A stretch of 64,000 nucleotides of DNA from Wenzhouxiangella marina (GCF_001187785.1 NZ_CP012154.1:986501-1050500); one strand, 5' to 3'; shown: positions 1 through 9,636, numbered from the stretch's first letter. The notes: generated by a model from the letters alone, not told the origin. Numbers and translations: made by a program.

Positions 1-1974
1 CGTCAGGCCCTGGCGGTGCTCGACCACCCGAACATCGCCAAGGTGTTCGATGCCGGCAGTACGGCTTCCGGACAGCTGTGGTTCGCGATGGAGCTGGTGC
101 GCGGGCAGCCGATCACGCAGTGGGTCGCGGATCGTGGGCTGAGCCTCGAACAGCGCATCGAACTGTTCCTGCCCGTCTGCGAAGCCATCCAGCACGCGCA
201 TCAGAAGGGTCTGATCCATCGCGACATCAAGCCTTCGAACCTGCTGGTGGTCGACCAGGATGGCCGGGGCCAGGTCCGGGTGATCGACTTCGGCATCGCC
301 AAAGCCCTGGAGTCTGCCGACCATGCCTCGAGCGGCGCCACCCGCGTGGGCGAGGCGGTCGGGACGCCGGAGTACATGAGCCCGGAGCAGGCCAGCCTGG
401 GCGAGGTCGACATCGATACCCGTTCCGATGTCTACGCCCTGGGCCTGGTGCTCTATGAATTGCTGACCGGGCGCCTGCCCATTGATCCCGATACGGTCGA
501 TGATGCGTCCTTCGGGGAATTGTGCCGTCGCGTGCGCGAGGATCCGGTGCCGCCACCGAGCCGGGTTGCGCTGGCCGGACCGTCTGCCATCGAACGCAGC
601 GCCTTGCGCGGCGATCTCGATCGGGTGGTGCTCAAGGCGCTGGCTCAGGATCGCGAACGGCGCTATCCCTCCGCCTCGGCGCTGGCCGACGATCTGCGTC
701 GGGTGCTGGCCTGTCAGCCCGTGATGGCCGCGCCGCCCACGCTGGCCTATCGAGTCGGCAGGTTCCTGCGCCGCCATCGCCTGCCCGTGTCGCTGGCTGC
801 CCTGGCCGGACTGGCTCTGATCAGCCTGACCGCCTTGACCTATTGGCAGGCCGGCATCGCTGCCTCGGAGCGCGACCGCGCGCGCATCGAAGCGCAGCGA
901 TCGGAAGCCGTGGTGCGCTTTCTGCAGGACATGCTGGCCTCCGTGGATCCGGCCCAGGCGCAGGGGCGCGATCCGACCGTTCGCGAACTGCTCGACCGGA
1001 CGCGATCGTCCTTGCCCGAGGCCGGATTGGATCTGCAGGCGAGGGCGGCGGTGGAGGAAACGCTCGCGACGACCTACGTCAGCCTCGGCGAGCCCGAAAG
1101 CGGTCTGCCCCTGGCGCAGGCGGCCAGCGCTCGCCTGCGGGAAGCGCTCGGACCCGAGCATCCGCTGACCCTGTCGGCCCAGCACGCCGAAGCCCGCTTC
1201 TATCTCTATCTGGGCCACTACGATCAGGCCGCCGACTTGCTTGAAACGACCCTGGTCGGCCGGGAGCGCGTGCTCGGCGTGCACATGGACACGGCGAGCA
1301 CGATGCACAATCTGGCCTACGCCTATGCCGAGCAGGGCGACATCGAGCGGGCCCTGGCGCTGGACTATCGCCAGCTCGAACTGGTGGAGCAGCTCAGTGG
1401 CCCGGGGAGCGAAGAGGCCCTGGTCACCATGAGCAGCGTGGCGCATGGTCTGACCATGCTCGAGCGCTTCGAGGAGGCCGTCGAGATGTTCGAGCGCATT
1501 CTCGAAGGTTATCGTCAGCATCTCGGTGCCCGACACCCCAACACGCTCAGCGTGCTGCACAACCTGGCCTACCTGACGCGCGCGATGGGCGACAGCGAAG
1601 CGGCCGAGCAGCGTTATCGCGAGGTGATCGCGCTGCGTCGTGAGGTGCTCGGCTCGGAACACCTGCAGACGCTCAACAGCATCGCCAACCTCGGCGCCCT
1701 GCTGATCGAGCAGAATCGCCCGGAGGATGCCCGGCCACTGATCGAAGAGTCCTTGCGGACGCGGCGCTCGATCCTCGAGGAGGGGCATCCCGATGTGCTG
1801 GCCTCCAGGCTGGATGCCCTGCGTCTGCGCTGGCTCGACGGTCGGAGCGAGGGGTTGGCAGAGGAGCTGCGGGCGCTCGACGAGCAGATTTCGGCCGTTA
1901 TGGGCAATGACTCTGATCTGGCACGCCTGTCGGCCTCGTTTGCGGAGCAGCTCTCCGCCAGGCAGGCCCGTTGA
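1..1974 (+). CDS. Serine/threonine protein kinase with C-terminal TPRs (5'-truncated)
   Basis: The reading frame is open from the first base, so the N-lobe (glycine loop and catalytic lysine) lies upstream of the window. Counting from the GTG at 16, the catalytic HRDIKPSN is at about 68-75, the DFG magnesium motif at 91-93 and the activation-segment end GTPEYMSPEQ near 117. A basic stretch (RFLRRHR) precedes one transmembrane helix at about 256-278, and the remainder is a helical repeat region with several TPRs (for example LGPEHPLTLS and LGARHPNTLS). The order kinase, membrane span, TPR is typical of Hanks-type sensor kinases whose TPRs would be periplasmic. Substrate and signal cannot be told from sequence. 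It converges with the RND permease about 60 bp downstream. Confidence 0.93.
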   Translation, partial: RQALAVLDHPNIAKVFDAGSTASGQLWFAMELVRGQPITQWVADRGLSLEQRIELFLPVCEAIQHAHQKGLIHRDIKPSNLLVVDQDGRGQVRVIDFGIAKALESADHASSGATRVGEAVGTPEYMSPEQASLGEVDIDTRSDVYALGLVLYELLTGRLPIDPDTVDDASFGELCRRVREDPVPPPSRVALAGPSAIERSALRGDLDRVVLKALAQDRERRYPSASALADDLRRVLACQPVMAAPPTLAYRVGRFLRRHRLPVSLAALAGLALISLTALTYWQAGIAASERDRARIEAQRSEAVVRFLQDMLASVDPAQAQGRDPTVRELLDRTRSSLPEAGLDLQARAAVEETLATTYVSLGEPESGLPLAQAASARLREALGPEHPLTLSAQHAEARFYLYLGHYDQAADLLETTLVGRERVLGVHMDTASTMHNLAYAYAEQGDIERALALDYRQLELVEQLSGPGSEEALVTMSSVAHGLTMLERFEEAVEMFERILEGYRQHLGARHPNTLSVLHNLAYLTRAMGDSEAAEQRYREVIALRREVLGSEHLQTLNSIANLGALLIEQNRPEDARPLIEESLRTRRSILEEGHPDVLASRLDALRLRWLDGRSEGLAEELRALDEQISAVMGNDSDLARLSASFAEQLSARQAR

Positions 1975-2033
1975 CACCGATCGGTGCCCGGCCGCGACGA
2001 GCCGTGCACCGCTCGAAGCGCGCCCGAATCGAC

Positions 2034-5000
2034 TCAGGCCGACTCGATCAGATCACCGGCCTGCTCCAGCTCCCGACTGAGGCGATCGGCTTCGTGGGCG
2101 CGGGGCTTGCTGATCGGCGCCAGCAGAGCGTAGACCACCGGAGTCAGGAACAGGGTAAAGACCGCAGCCAGACTCAGACCACCGAACACGACCCAGCCGA
2201 TGGAGGCGCGGGCTTCGGCACCGGCGCCGGCACTGAGGATCAGCGGCAGGCCGCCGAGGACCGTCGAAAGCAGGGTCATCACGATCGGACGGACGCGGAT
2301 TCGAGCGCTGTCCACGATGGCGTTGCGGACGCTGGCCCCCTGATCACGTAGCTGGTCGGCGAATTCCACCAGCAGGATCGAGTTCTTGGCCATCAGGCCG
2401 ATCAGCAGCACCAGGCCGATCTGCGAGTAGATGTTGATCGACACGCCGGTCAGGAACAGGGCCAGGATGGCGGCGGCCACGCCGAAGGGCACGATCAGGG
2501 TCACGACCAGGGCGCTGGTCAGGCTTTCGAATTGTGCGGCCAGCACCAGGAACACGATCAGCAGGGCGAGGAAATAGGTCCAGCCGACGTCGCGCGAGGT
2601 CTTTTCCAGCTCGGCTGCCTCACCGATCATGATCAGGGTCGCATCGCCCGGCAATATTTCCTCGGCCAGGGCCCGAACGTCATCGACGGCGGTCTGCAGA
2701 GCGATCCCCGGCGCGATATTGGCGTCGATGTCGATGGAACGGCGCTGCTCGCGGCGGTCGAGTTCGGCGGCCACGCTGTCTTCGCTCAGGGAGATCAGGC
2801 TGGACAGGGGGACCAGCCCGCCGCGTTCCGTCGGCACGTAGAGATTGACCAGGTCGGTGGGGTCGTCGATGCTGCCGGCGGTCGAGCTCAGGCGGATCGG
2901 GATCGATTCGTCGTCCACGCTCAGGCTGATGATCTCGTCCCCGTCGACCATGGCGCGAAGCGTCCCGGCCAGGCCCTCCAGCGGCACGCCGAGGTCGGCG
3001 GCGCGGCGGCGATCGATGACCACCGACAGTTCGGGCTGGGTGGGCTGGTAGCCGACGCGCACGCCCGACAGGTAGGGAATCTCGTCCTCGATGCGCTGAG
3101 CCAGGGTCTGGCTGATTTCGAACAGCCGCGGGTAGTCATTGCCCAGCAGCGCCATCTCCAGGCCGTCACCGGCATCGCGCAGGCTCAGGCTGTTGGGATT
3201 GGAGATGCTCACCCGAACGCCGGGCAGGCGCTGGAGTTCGGGCAGCACGGAGGCCGCGATCTCCTGCTGTGAGCGCTCGCGCTCGTCCCAGTGGACCAGG
3301 GGGATGGTGATCTGGTTGCGGTTCGGGTCGTAGCGGCCGATCAGCGAATACAGGTAGTCGCCTTCGCCACCGTCGACGACCGGCTGCAGGATGGCCTCCA
3401 TGCGGTTCGCCTGGCGTTCGGAATAGGCCAGGCCGACGCCGTCGGGACCGCTGGCGTTGACGATCAGCACGCCCCGGTCCTCGGTCGGGATCAGCTCCTG
3501 GTTGAGGTCCCGATACAGGCCGGCCGCGCTGGCGGCCAGCAGCACGGCCAGCAGCACCGTCGCCCAGGGGCGGTCGAGCAGGCGCTCGAGAAGGCGTCCG
3601 TAGGCATCGGCCAGGCGTCGACCCAGGGCTTCAAGGGCGCGCCGGGCCGGGCTGCTGCGGTCTTCGGCCGGCAGCCTCGAGGTCAGTGTCGGCACCAGGG
3701 ACAAGGCCACGAAGGAGGAGATCGCCACGGCCACGGCCAGCACGACGCCGAACTCGCGGAACAGGCGTCCGGCGGTGCTGGGCAGAAAGGCGATCGGTAC
3801 GAACACGGCCACCAGGGTGATGGAGGTGGCGATGACGGCGAAGAACACCTGCCTCGAGCCGAGCACGGCGGCGGCGCGCGCCGGCAGGCCCTGGGCGCGG
3901 CGGCGCTGGATGTTCTCGAGCACGACGATGGCATCGTCGACCACCAGGCCCGTGGCCAGCACGATCGCCAGCAGGGTCAGCAGGTTGATCGAAAAACCCA
4001 GCAGCCAGATGACCGCCACCGTGCCCACCAGGGCCACGGGGATGGTCACGCAGGGCACCAGGGTCGCGCGCAGCGAGCCGGTGAACAACCACAGGGTGGC
4101 GATGACGATGGCGATCGCCAGCGCCAAGGTGATCAGGACCTCGCGAACGGATTCGCGGATGAAGGTCGCATCGTCGCTGGTCACCACCAGCTCGAGATCG
4201 GCGAAGCGCTGGTTCAGGCGTTCGACCACGGCTCGGACTTCGTCGGAGATCTGGATGGTGTTGGACGAGGCCTGACGAACCACGCCGAAACCGACCACGG
4301 GCTGCCCGTCCAGGCGCACCAGGGAATTCGCGTCGGCGGGTCCGAAGTAGACCTGGGCGACGTCGGCGATGCGGGTCGTGCCGCGGATGACCGTATCGAG
4401 GACCGCTTCCGGGCTCAGGGTCGAGGCATCGGCTCGAACCAGCAGTTGTTGATCATCGGACTTGAAGCTGCCGACGGGAACGTCGAAGCGGGCCTCGCGT
4501 AGTCGGTTGGCGACGTCGGCCACGGACAGGCCGAAGCGGGCCAGTCGGGGCGGGTCGATGACCACGTGCAGCTCGCGCTGACGGTCGCCGAAGATCGGCA
4601 CGTCGGCGACGCCGTCGATGGCGTTGATCTCCGGAATGATGTCGGTCCCGATGATCCGGGTCAGCGCCTCGCTGCGGTGGGTGTCGCTGAGGACCGCGAT
4701 GCTGATGACCGGGTCGGCATCCTGTTCGGCCTTGACCACGCGGATCTCTTCGATCTCGTCGGGCAGTTCCCGCCGGGCTCGATTGACCGCCTCGCGCACG
4801 TCGGAGGCGGCGATGTCCAGGTCCGCATCGGGAGAGAATTCGACCCGGATCCGGGCGCTGCTTTCCTCGCTCGAGGCCCGGATCGACTGCACGCCCGAGA
4901 CTCTGGCCACCGCGCCTTCGAGGATGCGCGTGACCTCGTTGTCCATGGTCTCGGGTGACGCGCCGGGCAGCTGGGCGCTGACGCCGACGATCGGTCGATC

Positions 5001-5135
5001 GACGTCCGGCAGCTCGCGCACTTCGATGCCGCGCAGGGCGGCGAGGCCGGCCAGGGCGATCAGCAGATTCATCACCATGACCATTACCGGGCGCCGAATG
5101 CCCAGGGCGGGAAGGCCGCTCTTCAGATCGCTCAC
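2034..5135 (-). CDS. RND-family efflux permease, AcrB/HAE1 type
   Basis: This 1033-residue inner-membrane protein has full RND length. An N-terminal membrane helix (NLLIALAGLAALRG) is followed by a large periplasmic porter domain, a TM2-6 bundle near 335-480, a second porter domain and a TM8-12 bundle near 860-1010. The TM4 segment contains GLVVDDAIVVLENI, where the paired aspartates relay protons in this family. It should export hydrophobic drugs or lipophilic compounds by proton antiport together with the adaptor encoded immediately upstream; no outer-membrane TolC partner is adjacent. Its ATG overlaps the adaptor stop by 4 bp (5132-5135), so the two are translationally coupled. The substrate is unknown. 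Confidence 0.95.
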   Translation of the reverse strand: MSDLKSGLPALGIRRPVMVMVMNLLIALAGLAALRGIEVRELPDVDRPIVGVSAQLPGASPETMDNEVTRILEGAVARVSGVQSIRASSEESSARIRVEFSPDADLDIAASDVREAVNRARRELPDEIEEIRVVKAEQDADPVISIAVLSDTHRSEALTRIIGTDIIPEINAIDGVADVPIFGDRQRELHVVIDPPRLARFGLSVADVANRLREARFDVPVGSFKSDDQQLLVRADASTLSPEAVLDTVIRGTTRIADVAQVYFGPADANSLVRLDGQPVVGFGVVRQASSNTIQISDEVRAVVERLNQRFADLELVVTSDDATFIRESVREVLITLALAIAIVIATLWLFTGSLRATLVPCVTIPVALVGTVAVIWLLGFSINLLTLLAIVLATGLVVDDAIVVLENIQRRRAQGLPARAAAVLGSRQVFFAVIATSITLVAVFVPIAFLPSTAGRLFREFGVVLAVAVAISSFVALSLVPTLTSRLPAEDRSSPARRALEALGRRLADAYGRLLERLLDRPWATVLLAVLLAASAAGLYRDLNQELIPTEDRGVLIVNASGPDGVGLAYSERQANRMEAILQPVVDGGEGDYLYSLIGRYDPNRNQITIPLVHWDERERSQQEIAASVLPELQRLPGVRVSISNPNSLSLRDAGDGLEMALLGNDYPRLFEISQTLAQRIEDEIPYLSGVRVGYQPTQPELSVVIDRRRAADLGVPLEGLAGTLRAMVDGDEIISLSVDDESIPIRLSSTAGSIDDPTDLVNLYVPTERGGLVPLSSLISLSEDSVAAELDRREQRRSIDIDANIAPGIALQTAVDDVRALAEEILPGDATLIMIGEAAELEKTSRDVGWTYFLALLIVFLVLAAQFESLTSALVVTLIVPFGVAAAILALFLTGVSINIYSQIGLVLLIGLMAKNSILLVEFADQLRDQGASVRNAIVDSARIRVRPIVMTLLSTVLGGLPLILSAGAGAEARASIGWVVFGGLSLAAVFTLFLTPVVYALLAPISKPRAHEADRLSRELEQAGDLIESA

Positions 5136-6235
5136 CGCAGTGCGTCCAGATACGCCTGGACGCCGTCACGGCCGTCCAGGAATTCGTCGTCGATGACCTC
5201 GACTAGGCGACCTTCGGCCATCTTCTGCACGCCTTCCAGCACCACGGCCTGGCCGACGTCGATGTCGCCGTCGAGGAGGACCTGCCCGTCCTTGCGCTGG
5301 ACCAGGGTGACGAGGACACGGCGAGCGCGGGATTGCTCGTCGACGGTCCAGACGTAGGCGCCGTTCGCGCCCCACTGCAGGGCCAGCTCCGGCACCTGCA
5401 CGTAGCTTTCGCCGACCAGATCGAGCCGCACCTGAAAGCCCATGCCGGGCCGCCAGCGATCCGCCTCATTGTTCAGGCGGGCGCGGATGACGAAGGTACG
5501 GCTGCTGGGGTCGATGCGCGAATCCACTTCGGCCACCCGGCCGATGACTTCGCGGCTCAGCGCGCTCCATGGGCTCAGCTCCACCTCGGTGCCGGGCGAG
5601 AGTTGACCCAGGAAAGCCTCGGGCACTTCGAAGCGAACCATCAACTCGCTTCGGTCGTCCAGGGTGGCGATGACGGTCGATTCGCTGACCCGGTCCCCGG
5701 GGTCGATCTCCGTGATGCCGATCCGACCGGTGAAGGGCGCGACGAGCCGACGGTCGTCCAGCGCGATCCTGGCCCGGTCGCGGGCGATGCGTGCCTCGGC
5801 CACGGCCGTCCGCGCCGCGTCCATCTGGGTGGGAGTGAACGCGGCTTCGCTGCCGCCGCGCGTGTAGCGATCCAGCAGGCGTTCGGCATCGGCCAGGCGG
5901 GTTTCAGCGAGCTCCAGCGCCAGACGCTCATCCCGGGCATCGAGTTCGATCAGCACCTGGCCCTGTTCGACCTCGTCACCGGCGGAGAAATGGACCGCCA
6001 CGACCTCACCGGCCGAGGGCGGGTACAGGGTGATCGAGCGCAGGGCCTCGGCCGAGCCGACCGCGTCGAGGCGGACCACCTCGATCGCCGGTCGTGCTTC
6101 GAAGACCGTGATGGTCGACGCGTTCTCCGCCCGGTCGCGAGACTGTGTCGAAGTGGATCCACCCTCGGGCCAGAACGACCAGACGGCAAGCGCCAGGGCG
6201 GCCACAACGAGGGCGGGGATTGCGAATCTGTTCAT
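5132..6235 (-). CDS. RND efflux periplasmic adaptor (membrane fusion protein)
   Basis: The protein of about 367 residues has one N-terminal membrane anchor (PALVVAALALAVWSF), a lipoyl-like half-motif (VHFSAGDEVEQGQVLIELDA), a helical hairpin at about 90-145 and the beta-barrel and membrane-proximal domains that follow. This is the AcrA/MexA layout that bridges an RND pump and an outer-membrane channel. I chose the ATG at 6235; a GTG five codons upstream (6250) is also open. Neither has a strong ribosome site. It is the first gene of a two-gene operon with the permease. The roughly 320 bp upstream, shared with the divergent porin gene, must hold both promoters. Confidence 0.92.
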   Translation of the reverse strand: MNRFAIPALVVAALALAVWSFWPEGGSTSTQSRDRAENASTITVFEARPAIEVVRLDAVGSAEALRSITLYPPSAGEVVAVHFSAGDEVEQGQVLIELDARDERLALELAETRLADAERLLDRYTRGGSEAAFTPTQMDAARTAVAEARIARDRARIALDDRRLVAPFTGRIGITEIDPGDRVSESTVIATLDDRSELMVRFEVPEAFLGQLSPGTEVELSPWSALSREVIGRVAEVDSRIDPSSRTFVIRARLNNEADRWRPGMGFQVRLDLVGESYVQVPELALQWGANGAYVWTVDEQSRARRVLVTLVQRKDGQVLLDGDIDVGQAVVLEGVQKMAEGRLVEVIDDEFLDGRDGVQAYLDALR

Positions 6236-6431
6236 GTCACACCGCTGCACGAAATGAGGGCGCGAAACTACCAGAACTGCATGAATTTAGAGTGATTTTC
6301 CGTCGACATCGGCGAGCCGCGCATTTGCAGGCCCGTGCTGCCTCTGTTAGGGTGAATGGGCTTATGGTCGATGCTCGGTAGTTGACAGCCTCAGCGCTTG
6401 GAGCGTCGATCCTTTCAATCGAGGGTGCAGA

Positions 6432-6489
6432 TGACCGGTCAGGGAAAGGCCGGTAAACGACCTGGCTCGACAAAGGGGTCTGACCGGTC
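6432..6489. promoter_or_regulatory. Paired palindromic sites upstream of the porin gene
   Basis: In the 324-bp gap between the divergent adaptor and porin genes, the perfect 10-bp palindrome TGACCGGTCA lies at 6432-6441, and a near copy (TGACCGGTCC) starts at 6481, 49 bp further on. Two half-symmetrical sites at about five helical turns are compatible with a dimeric repressor or activator, but they could equally form one RNA hairpin (ACCGGTCAG pairs with CTGACCGGT). A TTGACA at 6382 lacks a convincing -10. I see no gene or recognised riboswitch in this gap. Confidence 0.3.
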
Positions 6490-6559
6490 CGGTGGCGGTC
6501 ATCCGCGCGATCACTCATGAAGAGGCCGCTTGGGCTTCGCCATCAAAAACGGTGAACGC

Positions 6560-7879
6560 ATGACCGCACGAACCTGTCTCCGGAGGCTTGCCTCCGCGCT
6601 TCTGCTTGCCTCCTGTCTGGTCAGTCCGCTCTGGGCCGATGATCAGAGCACGGACGCCGATACCGACGAACTCAGACAACAGATCGAACTCATGCAGCGC
6701 GAGTTGATGCGCTTGCAGCAACGGCTCGGTGAACTGGAGGCCGAGCGGGCCGAAAGCCGCGAGCGCGTGAACGAACTCGAGGCCATCGAGCAGCGCGTGG
6801 CCGAGGTCGAGCAGGTCGCCGAAGCGGAGCAGGACGGCATCGATTTCGGTGGAGCGGTCCGGCTCAACTACGCCTGGCGCGACTACGACGACCAGAACAA
6901 GGATCGCTTCGGTGACTTCGAGCTGGAACTGTTCCGGATCAACGTGGCCGGCAGCGTCGGTGACGTGCTGCTCGATGCCGAATGGCGACGCTACAACGAT
7001 TTCCATGCGATTCACCATGCCTGGGTCGGCTACGACTATTCCGACGAGCTGCAGATGCAACTGGGGATTACCCAGGTGCCGTTCGGGATCGGTCCCTACA
7101 TGAGCCGCAGCTTCTGGTTCACCGGCAACTACTACGTCGGCCTCGAGGATGACTACGACACGGGCATCAAGTTCGTGCACCGGCCCAACGATCGCTGGTC
7201 CTTCGACTACGCCTTCTTCAAGAACCCGGAATACGCCAGCGACGGTCGAGCCGATCGCTATTCCTTCGATCTGGTCACCGCTGGCGAGCAGCAGAACACC
7301 GAGACCAATCAGCTCAACTTCCGTGCCGTGCGCCACCTGAATCTGTCGGACGAGTCGAGCATGGATCTGGGTTTGAGCCTCGAGGCCGGGCAGATCTACA
7401 ACCGGACCACCGAGGACAATGGCGAGCGCTGGGCCATCGGTGCCCATATGGACTATGACCGGGGGCCATGGAACCTGCGTCTGCAGGCGCTTCGCTACGA
7501 ATACGACCCGGAGAACCCGGACGGCGTGTCCGATGACTTCGTGCAGATGGGCGCCTTCGCCTTTCCCTTCCTGATCGCGTCGAAGTCGGACATCTATACC
7601 TACAGCGTTTCGCGTGCCTTCGATGTCGAATGGGGGCCGATCACGGGGCTTCGTTGCTACAACGAAGGCACCTTCTTCAATCCCGATGTGGCGCAGTCGG
7701 ATGAGTCGATCCAGAGCGTGACCGGCTGTTCGGTCTCGGCCGGAGGAGTCTTCGCCTACGTCGACTGGATCGCCGGCAAGAACATGTGGTTTGCCGGCGG
7801 TGATGGCATCGGTCGTGGTGCCGGCACGGCCGGGGACTGGAAATCACGTCTGAACATCAACCTGGGCTACTACTTCTGA
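6560..7879 (+). CDS. Outer-membrane porin with N-terminal coiled coil
   Basis: The protein of about 439 residues carries a signal peptide ending near LVSPLWA. A Glu/Arg-rich coiled coil at about 30-90 (leucine-spaced LRQQIELMQRELMRLQQRL) comes next, then a beta-rich domain with many alternating aromatic strands (AVRLNYAWRDYDDQNKDRFG, FELELFRINVAGSV) and a terminal aromatic residue (GYYF), as in outer-membrane barrels. It resembles the phosphate-selective porin O/P class and short-coiled-coil porins; the specificity is not clear. The ATG at 6560 is preferred over an earlier in-frame start at 6530 because the signal peptide begins there. A transporter gene follows 68 bp downstream, so the pair may cooperate in solute uptake. 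Confidence 0.82.
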   Translation: MTARTCLRRLASALLLASCLVSPLWADDQSTDADTDELRQQIELMQRELMRLQQRLGELEAERAESRERVNELEAIEQRVAEVEQVAEAEQDGIDFGGAVRLNYAWRDYDDQNKDRFGDFELELFRINVAGSVGDVLLDAEWRRYNDFHAIHHAWVGYDYSDELQMQLGITQVPFGIGPYMSRSFWFTGNYYVGLEDDYDTGIKFVHRPNDRWSFDYAFFKNPEYASDGRADRYSFDLVTAGEQQNTETNQLNFRAVRHLNLSDESSMDLGLSLEAGQIYNRTTEDNGERWAIGAHMDYDRGPWNLRLQALRYEYDPENPDGVSDDFVQMGAFAFPFLIASKSDIYTYSVSRAFDVEWGPITGLRCYNEGTFFNPDVAQSDESIQSVTGCSVSAGGVFAYVDWIAGKNMWFAGGDGIGRGAGTAGDWKSRLNINLGYYF

Positions 7880-7947
7880 TCGTGGGCGGACGGGCGCCAT
7901 GAACGGGCGCGCATGCCAACGACACGCTCAACCGACTGGAGCAAGAA

Positions 7948-8136
7948 ATGACTGAATCAAGCAATGACAAGGTGCTGATCGAGGAGATCGAGCAGCTCGA
8001 AGAGGTCTACGAGACCGACTACGAAGTCGGCCAGGACAACGTGACCTGGCTGGGACTGGACCTCCACAATCCGGTCTTCGTCATCAGCGCGGTCCTGATG
8101 CTGGCCTTCGTGCTGATCTCCCTGCTGTTTCCGTAA
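7948..8136 (+). CDS. BCCT transporter, N-terminal fragment ahead of an in-frame TAA
   Basis: These 62 codons encode an acidic cytosolic tail and the first membrane helix (NPVFVISAVLMLAFVLISLLFP) of a betaine/choline/carnitine transporter. Translation then meets TAA at 8134-8136. The frame does not shift: the next codons (CAG GCC AAC AGC) continue the expected family sequence into the fragment that starts at 8194. A GAA-to-TAA change would explain it. A good ribosome site (GGAG, 7 nt before ATG) shows that the authentic start is here. Together the two pieces equal a normal BCCT length of about 539 residues. The gene may be a recent pseudogene, may use read-through, or may carry a sequencing error. 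Confidence 0.75.
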   Translation: MTESSNDKVLIEEIEQLEEVYETDYEVGQDNVTWLGLDLHNPVFVISAVLMLAFVLISLLFP

Positions 8137-8193
8137 CAGGCCAACAGCGGTCTGACCGCGACGCGCGTCTGGATCGGCGAACAGTTCGACTGG

Positions 8194-9567
8194 ATGTTCC
8201 TGATCGCCGGCAACATCTTCGTGGTCTTCTGCCTGCTGATGATCGTGCTGCCCTTCGGCAAGATCCGCATCGGCGGCGACGATGCCAAGCCGGAGTTCTC
8301 GACTTTCAGCTGGTTCGCCATGCTGTTTGCCGCCGGCATGGGCATCGGCCTGATGTTCTGGAGCGTGGCCGAGCCCGTGGGCTACTTCACCGAATGGTTC
8401 GGCACGCCGCTGAACGTCGGTGGCGGCGAGGCGGAGGCGGCGATGGGGGCGACCATGTACCACTGGGGCCTGCACCCCTGGGCGATCTACGGGGTGGTGG
8501 CCCTGGCCCTGGCCTTCTTCAGCTTCAACAAGGGCCTGCCGCTGACCATCCGTTCGACCTTCTACTCGCTGATCGGCGATCGCGTCTGGGGCTGGATCGG
8601 TCATGTCATCGATACGCTGGCGGTGCTCGCGACGATCTTCGGCCTGGCGACCTCGCTGGGCCTGGGCGCGCAGCAGGCCGCCGGCGGCATGGGCTTCCTG
8701 TTCGATATCTCTTCAGGCCTGACGACCCAGATCATCATCATCGCCGGTGTGACCTCGGTGGCCCTGATCTCCGTGCTGCGTGGCATCGATGGTGGGGTCA
8801 AAGTGCTCAGCAACCTCAACATGCTGCTGGCCCTGGCCCTGTTGTTCTTCGTGCTCATCGCCGGTGGCCTGACGGCCTTCATGGCGAACTTCGGCACGAC
8901 CGTGGCCGGCTATGCCCAGTACCTCCTGCCGCTGAGCAATCCGGTGGGACGCGAGGACAGCACCTTCTACCACAGCTGGACGATCTTCTTCTGGGCCTGG
9001 TGGATCTCCTGGTCACCGTTCGTCGGCATGTTCATCGCCCGCGTGTCCTACGGCCGCACGGTGCGTGAGTTCATGCTCGCGGTGCTGATCGTGCCGGTGG
9101 TCGTGACGACGATCTGGATGAGTGCCTTCGGTGGCAACGGGCTGGATCAGGTCACGAACCAGGTCGGCGAACTGGCCGATGGCATCGGCGATTCCTCGCT
9201 GGCCCTGTTCCAGATGCTCGAGAACCTGCCCTACACCGCCATCACGTCCTTCCTGTCGATCGTCCTGGTGCTGGTCTTCTTCATCACCTCATCGGATTCC
9301 GGTTCCCTGGTGATCGACTCGATCACCTCCGGCGGCAAGATCGATGCGCCTGACGCGCAGCGCATCTTCTGGGTCGTGATGGAGGGGCTGATCGCCGCCG
9401 TGCTGCTGGCCATCGGCGGTTCGGCCGCCCTGGAAGCCCTGCAGGCCGGCGCGGTCAGTACGGGGCTGCCGTTCACGATCGTGCTGCTGCTGATCTGCGT
9501 GAGCTTGTGGAAGGGCCTGTCGCACGAGCGACGGCTGAGCCAGCTGCAGGAAGTGACCGCCTCGTGA
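8194..9567 (+). CDS. BCCT-family betaine/choline transporter, main portion
   Basis: This is the TM2-TM12 part of a betaine/choline/carnitine transporter. The family landmarks are present: GMGIGLMFWSVAEPV (the GMGIGL sequence is typical of sodium-coupled BetP-like members), HWGLHPWAIYG, and the tryptophan-rich substrate path FFWAWWISWSPFVG followed by RVSYGRTVREF. Such carriers import compatible solutes or choline across the inner membrane. The start at 8194 (ATG, MFLIAGNIF) is only the first ATG after the in-frame TAA at 8134; natural protein begins at 7948. Without helix 1 this part alone may not be functional. A strong hairpin follows the stop. Confidence 0.85.
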   Translation: MFLIAGNIFVVFCLLMIVLPFGKIRIGGDDAKPEFSTFSWFAMLFAAGMGIGLMFWSVAEPVGYFTEWFGTPLNVGGGEAEAAMGATMYHWGLHPWAIYGVVALALAFFSFNKGLPLTIRSTFYSLIGDRVWGWIGHVIDTLAVLATIFGLATSLGLGAQQAAGGMGFLFDISSGLTTQIIIIAGVTSVALISVLRGIDGGVKVLSNLNMLLALALLFFVLIAGGLTAFMANFGTTVAGYAQYLLPLSNPVGREDSTFYHSWTIFFWAWWISWSPFVGMFIARVSYGRTVREFMLAVLIVPVVVTTIWMSAFGGNGLDQVTNQVGELADGIGDSSLALFQMLENLPYTAITSFLSIVLVLVFFITSSDSGSLVIDSITSGGKIDAPDAQRIFWVVMEGLIAAVLLAIGGSAALEALQAGAVSTGLPFTIVLLLICVSLWKGLSHERRLSQLQEVTAS

Positions 9568-9571
9568 GCTG

Positions 9572-9613
9572 ACCGTGGCTCTGCGTTGGGCTTGTCTGAC
9601 GCAGAGCCACGGT
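9572..9613 (+). terminator. Perfect 15-bp hairpin after the BCCT gene
   Basis: ACCGTGGCTCTGCGT at 9572-9586 is exactly complementary to 9599-9613, with a 12-nt loop. It starts 5 bp after the stop codon and is followed only by a short T run, so it is probably a transcription terminator or mRNA-stabilising hairpin ahead of the tRNA gene. Confidence 0.7.
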
Positions 9614-9636
9614 TTAGCATTCGGGTCTGCGCCCAG

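Noticed and set aside
3291-4502. Long open frame opposite the RND permease (403 codons), and similar long frames opposite other GC-rich genes
   Set aside because: Composition is Gly/Gln/His/Asp-rich low-complexity sequence mirroring codon usage of the real gene on the other strand; no domain or ribosome site supports it.
6361-6559. A riboswitch upstream of the porin
   Set aside because: The GC-rich foldable sequence does not contain the conserved cores of glycine, cobalamin or c-di-GMP riboswitches that I know.
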